From contig NMRA01000397.1 in the NCBI GenBank assembly GCA_002633005.1, forward strand, positions 249,218 through 313,217: 64,000 nt of DNA. The letters run 5' to 3'. Below, piece by piece: positions 51,579 to 55,867 of the stretch. The position numbers and the translations under genes were made by a program. The stretch is from Phoronis australis (Eukaryota; Phoronida; Phoronidae). Within the stretch, counting starts at the first letter, position 1, and every line of letters starts with the position of its first letter. Below the pieces are notes generated by a model that ran no database searches, was not told the origin of the DNA, and was given only the letters and a program-made list of their open reading frames with translations.

Positions 51579-54500
51579 CTCGACAGAGCAAGCTTAGCTA
51601 CCATGACATCACTGTTACCAGTTTTATCATGTTTCAGGTCTTGAAAAATAAGCTGAAAATACCAGTGAATAAACATAACACATCGCTTTCACTATGCCAT
51701 TTTTATGTTAGAAATACTTGAGAATGGAATTAAGCTAAAAGTAAGATAAAAAATAGGAAAGACGGAGTCTAGTAACTCACTAATGGAAAACATCACATTA
51801 CCTGAATGAGGATAATATTGAACAATACTTACCAGTAACAACTGTTAAATTGGCTCGCAAAGATTTGATTGTTTCTTGTGCTTTCCTGAGTTCAAACTCC
51901 AGAACTAAAACAGACCGGCACTCTATTGATAGTAAACAACTACAGCACCTTGTTCATAATTTACTACACAGAAATTGTGTAAACTAATATCAAACAGATC
52001 CCAAGAATTACGGGAATATTTTCTGCATGTATTGAAAATTAGTTTGTTCAACACAAGCAGTGCTGCACAAAAATAGTTTCATCAACCATAATTTGAAAAT
52101 TGACTCAAAAAAGGTATCGGCTCAAATTAATGAATGTTGAATTGATCACATTAAATGGTTTATGCTGCTTTGTGTGACTTGAATTAGTGTTTTACGTTCC
52201 AACCAACCAAAACCTATATCCACAGATACCTGCCACCCTATCCTCTTGTCTGTCACCATCGTCCGAGTACCTGGCCCAGTCCAATGAGTCAAACGTTTGG
52301 CAACTGGGTGTCCGCCCTAAGACAACAATGACAACAAAGGTCAAATGAGTCTTCTGCCCAGTTAGTAACATTTAGCAAATGTTCCACACTCTTTAGCCAA
52401 TGGACTGAGTTGATAGATTGTTGGACTTGTATCCGTACCATATGATTAACCTTGTGCAGTTGATTGGTACCAAATGCTACTTCTACACATATCTTCGACG
52501 AAGCTTAATTACAAGAATTAAGGTGACTTTGGCAAAGAATTCCAACTCCACTTTTTTGTCACCGTTAACTTTTTCACTACGTGCGCGATAACCACAAAGT
52601 ATTTCAACTGAGTCACGTGAGTTAGGCAAAGGCTAGCGCCAGATTGAGCGAAGTGCGTGACGCTGGCACGTGAGCCGTGACATTTGCAAACTAGCAGGTG
52701 AAATTTGTAAGATTTGTGTCCTTTGGACTTTTTATTCATCAACATGCTTACATGCGTGATTTCACATAACTTCCTCAAAATGGCACTTGGTAAGAGAAAC
52801 TCTATCAAACTGCGACAGATTTTCATCGATTTGTTCAAATTATCTTGACTGAATCGTCTCCAGACTTATGGTATGAGTTAATTATAACTCCAAGTGCATA
52901 TACGCAAGTTGCATTTGATTTGATTTCCCATATTTTGAAATTTGTAACTTTCTTTGGGGATGTACTTTCCGCCCTGAATGACTGCGGTATCCAGAGTGAT
53001 GTACCGTATTCGCCGTCCGCCCAGGCCTCTATAAGCACCCCCCCAAGCGTTTCAGACTTTCCTAAAATAAGCGCCCAGTCCATGAACGCGTACGTGCAAA
53101 ATATGCCTTACCTACAGTCATAAAATTCTACAGTAACGTCTTCAATTTATCAATAATATCTGACAGTCCTGAAAAAATCATTGTGCCCAGAATTTGTAGA
53201 CCACGAGCTTCGCTGTTATGTCGGTATTTAGCTGTGACTATACACTTCAAACTTCCGCCATGCCTCAAAACGAACACAAAAGTTTTGCTGATCTTGCAAG
53301 GACTGGGGGCCTTTCAAAACAGACGTAGTGTACTTGTCTACGGAATTGCCTTGTAGATATTTCCCGCTTTCAACAGGAATCCAAATTTCTCTGTACACGT
53401 GAAAACCGCAAATCGAAGACTAATAAAAAGCTTGGCCAGGGTTAAAAGCACGCGTGCTACATACATGAACCTGTCATCAAAGACATTAGTTGGGAACTAT
53501 CCATTCATGAAACGGGTAGCATAGCATTGGCAAAAAATGAATATTGGCACTAATTTCCGACAGTTTCTAATATTATAAAAATGTTTCCGTTATTTTTAAG
53601 ATGGATTGTTTTATTAACCATAACTGATGTTTCTAAGCCAAATATCCGATAAAATGACCACTGACAGTGAACGCTTACAGACCCTTACACCGAAAAATAA
53701 CTGTCAGATAGTCACGTACGCATCCAGCCACACGGCGACTAATATGGGCTTTACCGAGACAAATGTCGAACGTTTTTAGCACATGAGACCGGCAAGCGCC
53801 TCTGCTTGTGCAAATTTCTTTAGATACAATGCACATCTAGCTTGTTATATTGCGTGGTTCTGGCCAAAAGACTCTGCTCTGGCAAAATGAACTCTGGTGA
53901 CACGACACGCATGTGCTCGCTTACTCACAAACGAAGACAAACTTCAAAACAAACGTCACGTAACATGTGTGTTCGTCCAGACATTTTTCTCGTGTTACCG
54001 AACATACATGTATATGGCACGATGTAGCACAGATTTGTACTTAAACCTGCCATTAATCCCGACTCCACGGGATCTTAAAAATCTTAGGGACACTACTTGG
54101 AAAACTCAAGGAGGATTTCAGGTAATTTGCTTAAATCGAAACTGTATTTTTATTCAAGCATTCAAGTTGCCATATCGACGATTGCGAGGCAGTCAGTCGG
54201 CGAGTTTTCGCCCTGGGATGTCAGCACAATTTTCTGTAAAATGACCGTAATTTAGCAGCAAATTTTGATAGCAATGCACCACGGTTTTGTAGAAAGTCTT
54301 TCGTAGATTACAGATACGTCACAGAGCGTAAATATGATGAATCTTAGCTTCCGATTTCACTCGTTTCGGAGACCGGGTTTCAACCGCCTTTAGGCAATGA
54401 CCATCGCCTCTGTTGGCCTGAACCAGAGGCGATGCAGAGGCTATAGGCGCTCTGTATGCCAGAAGTTTTTCGGCGAATTATGCCTCGCACCGAGTTGGAA

Positions 54501-55238
54501 GGAATTAAACACATCGACAACCTCCTCAGATGTTCCTCTATGCGCGAAAGGTACTTATAACAACGTGAGTTTGATGGTTTAGTTGGTGCGAGGCATAATT
54601 CGCCGAAAAGCTTCCGGCGTACAGAGCGCCTATAGCCTCTGCATCGCCTCTGGTTCGGGCCAACAGAGGCGATGGTCATTGCCTAAACCGCCTTAGGTTA
54701 TAATAAGCGCCCCCCTTAAAATGAACTTTTCTAAGCGCCCTGGGCGGTTATTACGGCGAATACGGTACTTTCCTAGCAGTTTACAAGCGAGAGAAATGAG
54801 CTAATTATGAGGAGTGCACATTCCAATGATAACGCCCCCTTTAGACAATGTTCATTCTCTATCATGCTATCATGGGGTAAGGAACAGTCAACGTGACAAT
54901 ATAGTCGAATCCAGTTTTTACTAAGTAAAACTTGTTTGAAACTATTAAAAAGACTCACGTAAACCAGGCGTCGGATCAGGGATCTGCCTCGTTCTCTCAA
55001 AGTTCCCAGGATTGGAAAAAAAATCGCGCAAATTCGGCAATTCTCGACCTCTCTCAATCAGCTCAGTGTGCAATTCTAATGCAGACAATAACAGGTTTTC
55101 TTTGATAAGGAAGTTGGCAATCGATTCTACAGCCACATGATTGCTCGTTGGCTCTGAAATTTGAAGTTTCTCAACACCACCATCAAGTTCATCTTCCACA
55201 GAATCCTCTCCAAAGAAAGGATTCAGGGAATCCGCCAT
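24990..55238 (-). CDS. RELCH: RELCH: RAB11-binding LisH/coiled-coil/HEAT protein (21 coding exons, C-terminus not found)
   Basis: Spliced gene on the minus strand. Exons 5' to 3' (plus coordinates): 54959-55238, 52230-52316, 51833-51904, 50337-50503, 48185-48373, 46635-46723, 45994-46362, 45250-45328, 42197-42295, 39184-39296, 37942-38242, 36845-37009, 35987-36158, 33906-34068, 33376-33499, 31358-31492, 30882-30988, 29198-29297, 27599-27681, 27152-27215, 24990-25128. All junctions are GT-AG and all codon phases agree, giving 1032 residues. The order of recognisable segments follows human RELCH/KIAA1468: N-terminal LisH-like helix (about 35-75), coiled coil (about 123-145), LisH (about 175-205), WDDVGLNIPKPPDL block, second coiled coil (about 250-300), low-complexity linker (about 300-415), then a HEAT-repeat region to the end. 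In the family, RELCH binds GTP-RAB11 and OSBP and promotes cholesterol transfer from recycling endosomes to the trans-Golgi network. Human RELCH has about 1216 residues. The final block (after the RDE at 24990) was not found to the left, so the model is 3' incomplete. Confidence 0.95.
27152..27215 (-). CDS. RELCH: RELCH exon 20
   Basis: A short exon encoding SVRTSTIPAFGTIMEFVTNR D. The core STIPAFGTIME is nearly identical to human ATIPAFGTIME. Donor GAT|GTAAGT, phase 0 out. Confidence 0.95.
27599..27681 (-). CDS. RELCH: RELCH exon 19
   Basis: Encodes LLVKGVSDSLVSTRIVPALV and TLASDPE, matching human RGMSEALVDKRVAPALVTLS. Donor AT|GTGAGT. The split codon with the next exon reads ATA (Ile). Confidence 0.94.
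27790..28985 (+). repeat. CTCF-motif-like tandem-unit repeat, copy 4 (RELCH intron 18)
   Basis: A strongly diverged array (cores such as GCCACTATGGGGTGCC near 27877, GCCATTAGGGGACAC near 28153) between RELCH exons 19 and 18. The plus orientation is antisense to RELCH. Confidence 0.65.
29198..29297 (-). CDS. RELCH: RELCH exon 18
   Basis: Encodes SDQNNDELLLAVLWDGVVHK and SAEVRSSAAIMFE, matching human ELLLTVLWYGVVHTSALVR. Acceptor GTTGCAG|C, donor GAG|GTATGT. Confidence 0.95.
29560..30465 (+). repeat. CTCF-motif-like tandem-unit repeat, copy 5 (RELCH intron 17)
   Basis: Units with cores near 29594, 29810, 30198 (GCCACTAGGAGGCACC) and 30326 (GCCACCAGGTAGC). It shares the ATTTCATAAAAATCCA and GATACAGAGG phrases with the other copies. 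Confidence 0.75.
30882..30988 (-). CDS. RELCH: RELCH exon 17
   Basis: Encodes EDDRKLLSTFLSHHLCTLSL and SHVPLNSLQLTFTEL, very close to human EEDRKLLVGFLEDVMTLLSL and SHAPLDSLKASFVEL. Donor TG|GTAAGT. Confidence 0.95.
31358..31492 (-). CDS. RELCH: RELCH exon 16
   Basis: 45 codons, phase 0-0. VRCKFETAVELLETDLNST and LLPVYTSGILAAFSE align with human VKPQFQEILRLSEENIDSS and VPIYATGVLTCYIQE. Confidence 0.92.
31640..31960. repeat. Diverged direct repeat, left copy (RELCH intron 15)
   Basis: Resembles 32660-32960, about 1 kb away: CAAAATGCATCAAAT, AGATTAGCAA, GGCAT and GATGTTTAC-type landmarks in the same order. Probably copies of an old interspersed repeat. Confidence 0.5.
32660..32960. repeat. 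Diverged direct repeat, right copy (RELCH intron 15)
   Basis: Partner of 31640-31960. It carries the same ordered landmarks with about 25-30% apparent divergence by eye. Confidence 0.5.
33376..33499 (-). CDS. RELCH: RELCH exon 15
   Basis: Encodes VSSLINICCDLSVQMFKLVP, then VRVLSCFSQHFGRPFIMNK. The pattern follows human CVHEFSRFFWRLCRTFGKIF followed by TNTK. Donor AAA|GTAAGT, phase 0 out. Confidence 0.88.
33906..34068 (-). CDS. RELCH: RELCH exon 14
   Basis: Encodes SRLPVPMSSLTSVEVIIGDR and DSWEGLSFIVNQ. It matches human RFPRPMSPLQDVSTIIGSRE and GWESLLWVVNQL. Acceptor CACTAG|GC, donor TT|GTAAGT. Confidence 0.94.
34530..35640 (+). repeat. CTCF-motif-like tandem-unit repeat, copy 6 (RELCH intron 13)
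   Basis: Units with cores near 34711, 34850, 35012, 35103 (TCACTAGGCGGCG) and 35513. It shows the same GGTTTGGTTGATA and CAAATTTTATAAAAATC phrases. The 3' terminal hairpin is missing. Confidence 0.75.
35987..36158 (-). CDS. RELCH: RELCH exon 13
   Basis: Encodes residues 671-727, including WTGVLKRVVPLLFLSSLE and YGDKLELVDSNCDWL. It aligns by position with the human segment LHMYLSALQSLIPSLFALVL. Similarity is moderate, but the phases fit both neighbours (0 in, 1 out: A|GTAAGT). Confidence 0.85.
36845..37009 (-). CDS. RELCH: RELCH exon 12 (HEAT repeats)
   Basis: 55 codons, phase 0-0. LLVSCLGDSSSQVTSAATDV then LLPSFSLWSKELGRLETDL, matching the human LLSALGDPSERVVSATHQVF block. Donor CAG|GTTTGA. 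Confidence 0.94.
37942..38242 (-). CDS. RELCH: RELCH exon 11 (HEAT repeats)
   Basis: 301 bp. Encodes QMILTGCVVFAQCVGPTRVE, SELLPQCWEQLAHKFPERR and RSSLVLSMLQQMLDDKSEDV, ending in FIDDENKFGQ: two HEAT repeats. It is the most conserved exon of the gene. Phase 2 in, phase 0 out (CAG|GTGAGC). Confidence 0.97.
39184..39296 (-). CDS. RELCH: RELCH exon 10 (HEAT region)
   Basis: Encodes ELIPLILCAASLHPDLKERD and NLLNILFNLIKRPDHEQR, a HEAT helix pair very close to the human protein. Acceptor TTCTTCAG|GA, donor AG|GTACCG. Confidence 0.96.
39379..40778. repeat. 54-bp minisatellite with 216-bp higher-order repeat, in RELCH intron 9
   Basis: About 26 tandem copies of a 54-bp unit (core AAATTGGCAGTA ... 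CACAAAACTTG). In the middle, four diverged unit types recur in fixed order with period 216 bp: the marker CACAGATACTGAGAGTAC starts near 39549, 39765, 39981, 40197 and 40413. Units at both edges are out of register with the higher-order pattern. Because 54 is a multiple of 3, several frames stay open on both strands for over 1 kb. These are not genes. A single N at 40516 marks an unresolved join inside the array. Confidence 0.95.
42197..42295 (-). CDS. RELCH: RELCH exon 9 (HEAT region)
   Basis: 33 codons, phase 0 at both ends. Contains RCLPHIVPNVLLAKRE, identical to human RELCH over 16 residues. The following intron (39297-42196) contains the 54-bp minisatellite. Confidence 0.96.
43617..44162 (+). 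mobile_element. TIR DNA element family 'TACCGTATT', copy C, cut by the gap (RELCH intron 8)
   Basis: Starts TACCGTATTCGCCGTAATAA and follows copy B until TTTGTTTTGAAGTTCG, where the N run begins. It contains the perfect palindrome GTCACGTGAC at 44136-44145. Confidence 0.8.
44163..44356. other. Assembly gap (194 N)
   Basis: A run of N inside RELCH intron 8. Left of it is a truncated TIR element; right of it is the 3' end of a CTCF-motif-like repeat. The true length is unknown. Single Ns also occur at 21090 (after a poly-G run) and 40516 (inside the minisatellite). Confidence 0.99.
44357..44550 (+). repeat. CTCF-motif-like repeat, 3' end only, at assembly gap (RELCH intron 8)
   Basis: Begins at the right edge of the N run with GGTAGTCGGATCCGTCCGAA and carries the least decayed family terminus: a GGACGGACGGACGGAC tract, AGAGATGACGGCATAATGCG, CATATAAATATG and TGGGCGCATAAAA. 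The array body is presumably inside the gap. Confidence 0.8.
45250..45328 (-). CDS. RELCH: RELCH exon 8
   Basis: Encodes NMSDTFKDALMKLAFQVSED and NRIASE, aligning with human LSPAFHQALLSFCRMSADSR followed by LGSE. It is the entry to the HEAT region. Acceptor TTTCAG|A, donor GAG|GTAAGA. Confidence 0.9.
45994..46362 (-). CDS. RELCH: RELCH exon 7 (disordered linker)
   Basis: The largest exon (369 bp). It starts with the end of the coiled coil (ELEMVKKK) and then encodes a Ser/Thr/Glu/Asp/Gln-rich linker with little family conservation, including TPFITPVSTP and a Cys pair near the end (ITCQPCNR). It is assigned by phase continuity on both sides and by position. The human linker is similarly poorly conserved. 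Confidence 0.85.
46635..46723 (-). CDS. RELCH: RELCH exon 6 (coiled coil 2)
   Basis: Encodes EEQIDAMDTLIARLNGENRL and LHEQIQEMER, with a heptad-like a/d pattern of I, M, L, L and I. Acceptor GTTCAG|GA, donor AG|GTATGT, leaving in phase 2. It corresponds to the human coiled coil ending MEQIRRLKSEMDF. Confidence 0.9.
47275..48070 (+). repeat. CTCF-motif-like tandem-unit repeat, copy 8 (RELCH intron 5)
   Basis: Units with cores near 47330 (CTACTAGGAGGCGCC), 47487 and 47839. It ends without the terminal hairpin about 110 bp from RELCH exon 5. Confidence 0.75.
48185..48373 (-). CDS. RELCH: RELCH exon 5 (WDDVGLNIPKPPDL block)
   Basis: Exactly 63 codons, phase 0 at both ends. It encodes DFDDWDDVGLNIPKPPDLF, HLYRDYGNH and a charged tail (KVEREFEETKKDL) that starts coiled coil 2. 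The WDDVGLNIPKPPDL string is identical in human RELCH. Confidence 0.96.
49080..49570 (-). repeat. Dispersed repeat, inverted partner (RELCH intron 4)
   Basis: Reverse-complement partner of 23330-23880, lying between RELCH exons 5 and 4. It shares GCAGATTTGTGATCGTTATT and TTCATGTTAAACTGTTCGC. Confidence 0.7.
50337..50503 (-). CDS. RELCH: RELCH exon 4 (LisH domain)
   Basis: Encodes an acidic/lysine-rich stretch followed by MRALNFLINEYLLVHNYKLT and AVTFSEENEDQ, the LisH dimerisation motif (hydrophobic L-I-x-E-Y-L-L followed by YKLT-x-x-x-F). The intron to its 5' side holds a large fold-back element and a TG/CG microsatellite. Confidence 0.95.
50841..51490. mobile_element. Long fold-back element (RELCH intron 3)
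   Basis: Almost the whole 650 bp is a single imperfect inverted repeat centred near 51154. The centre is a perfect 16-bp stem, CTGAGCAGCTCACAGG (51132-51147) with CCTGTGAGCTGCTCAG (51161-51176). The arms share GACTCTGTTAGGCTTGTGGG-type and ATCTCCTATCTTCAGG-type segments out to TACTTGCTCATA. A TG/CG microsatellite follows. Confidence 0.85.
51541..51578. repeat. (TG)15 (CG)4 microsatellite
   Basis: Alternating purine-pyrimidine tract of 38 bp, suited to Z-DNA, directly after the long fold-back in RELCH intron 3. Confidence 0.95.
51833..51904 (-). CDS. RELCH: RELCH exon 3 (coiled coil 1)
   Basis: A 72-bp exon encoding LEFELRKAQETIKSLRANLT, the first coiled coil, almost identical to the human segment. 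Acceptor TTTTAG|TT, donor G|GTAAGT. The upstream intron (51905-52229) is short. Confidence 0.94.
52230..52316 (-). CDS. RELCH: RELCH exon 2
   Basis: Encodes residues 94-122 including the family signature FDSLDWARYSDDGDRQ (human DSLDFARYSDDGNRE). The acceptor is TTAG|GG and the donor is G|GTATCT; it enters and leaves in phase 1. The human glycine-rich insert before this block is absent here. Confidence 0.93.
52478..53001 (+). repeat. Dispersed repeat, copy in RELCH intron 1
   Basis: Direct-orientation match to 56547-57050: CTACACATATCTTCGA, GAATTCCAACTCCACTTTTT, TCACCGTTAACTTTTTCAC, GAGTCACGTGAGTT and GGCAAAGGCTAGCG. It ends where TIR element copy A begins. Confidence 0.8.
53002..54767 (-). 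mobile_element. TIR DNA element family 'TACCGTATT', copy A, with nested insertion (RELCH intron 1)
   Basis: Termini are TACCGTATTCGCCG at the left and CGGCGAATACGGTA at the right, with TA at both ends. The interior aligns in reverse complement with 60564-61886 and 43617-44162. It is non-autonomous, with no transposase frame. A 295-bp fold-back is inserted at 54391-54685. Confidence 0.8.
54391..54685. mobile_element. Nested fold-back element with 9-bp target-site duplication
   Basis: Perfect outer termini TAGGCAATGACCATCGCC / GGCGATGGTCATTGCCTA, with inverted arms of about 105 bp. It is flanked by AACCGCCTT on both sides (54382-54390 and 54686-54694). Sibling copies of the host element at 43689 and 60650 show a single unduplicated AACCGCCTT (as its complement), which is the empty site. 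A 9-bp duplication with long TIRs is typical of Mutator-like elements. Confidence 0.9.
54959..55238 (-). CDS. RELCH: RELCH exon 1 (start codon, N-terminal LisH-like segment)
   Basis: The ATG at 55238-55236 sits in the good context AAAATGGCGG. The exon encodes residues 1-93: an acidic leader (NPFFGEDSVEDELDGG), then a helix pair with LELHTELIERGRELPNLRDF and FSNPGNFER, which is nearly identical to the human N-terminal block. It ends in phase 1 at a C|GTGAGT donor. Confidence 0.95.
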
Positions 55239-55244
55239 TTTGCA

Positions 55245-55256
55245 CCAATCACGTGA
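55245..55256. promoter_or_regulatory. CCAAT box overlapping an E-box TCACGTGA, RELCH side
   Basis: CCAAT at 55245-55249 runs directly into TCACGTGA at 55249-55256, 7-18 bp upstream of the RELCH start codon (in the minus-strand sense). A CCAAT/E-box pair is common in TATA-less bidirectional promoters. The position suggests a very short RELCH 5' UTR or an upstream-facing element used by CDT1. Confidence 0.45.
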
Positions 55257-55476
55257 TCGTATTATTGTCTCGTGACATAAGAGACTTCTCGAGAATTGTC
55301 CCTTTAAATTTGAAAAAAGGTAGTTTATTCAATTTAGAGCCATAAAACAATTTATCAAAAACCCGTGGGTTGTTTATTGATCACATATTACACAAGTGAA
55401 ATCAGACAGCTTCCCAGACTGTGTATCCTGTAGAATTTATTTCAAATTTATTACTACGTCGCAAGATTTGGCTAAA

Positions 55477-55484
55477 TCACGTGA
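55477..55484. promoter_or_regulatory. E-box TCACGTGA, CDT1 side
   Basis: Perfect 8-bp palindrome 29 bp before the CDT1 ATG. bHLH-zip factors (USF, MYC/MAX, MITF/TFE class) bind this type of site. It has a twin at 55249-55256. Confidence 0.5.
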
Positions 55485-55490
55485 CCTTGT

Positions 55491-55500
55491 GGCGCGAAAA
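55491..55500 (-). promoter_or_regulatory. E2F binding site
   Basis: GGCGCGAAAA on the plus strand is TTTTCGCGCC on the minus strand, a full match to the E2F/DP consensus TTTSSCGC. It lies 13 bp before the CDT1 ATG. CDT1 is an established E2F-regulated licensing gene. Confidence 0.65.
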
Positions 55501-55513
55501 GTGAGCTTGGAAT

Positions 55514-55867
55514 ATGGCGCAGAGCAGGGTGACTGAATTTTTCAATGTCCGAAAACGTTCTAGCGACTTGCATCCAGCCAAGAGGAGGAAAATCGAACGT
55601 GTTGATGCATTCGATTTTTCACAAAGTGTGGTCCCTACTGTTGATGAATCAACTCAATTAACGGGTTTGACACAAGATGAGGACAAAAAGGTACTACAGA
55701 GCGAAATTAAGGTGCCGCTGTCTAACAATGAAAATGACAATTTGGTACGAAGGACAAGCCGCGAACATAAACAGACAAAAGAGAGAACAGTGGAAAAATA
55801 CGTTGTTACCGAGTGCACTACTATTGATACTGCTTTTAAACGTTGTTCAAAGAAACCATTCACTGAG
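55514..55867 (+). CDS. CDT1: CDT1 exon 1 (PIP box, NLS)
   Basis: 118 codons. The ATG context is ATATGGCG. Residues 3-14 form a PIP degron-like motif, Q-x-x-V-T-E-F-F-x-x-x-K, with the +4 basic residue present. KRRK at 23-26 looks like an NLS. The rest is a low-complexity, probably disordered Ser/Thr/Lys/Glu-rich tail. Donor GAG|GTAACG. Reading through this donor would stop eight codons later. Confidence 0.9.

Larger units (their letters stand above)
55239..55513. promoter_or_regulatory. Divergent RELCH/CDT1 promoter region
   Basis: Only 275 bp separate the RELCH start codon (minus, 55238) from the CDT1 start codon (plus, 55514), so both 5' UTRs and core promoters must lie here or overlap the coding starts. 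The interval contains a CCAAT box (55245-55249), two TCACGTGA palindromes (55249-55256 and 55477-55484) and an E2F-type GGCGCGAAAA (55491-55500). I see no convincing TATA box at either end. The E2F site lies next to CDT1, a known E2F target in animals. Transcription starts cannot be fixed from the sequence. Confidence 0.8.
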
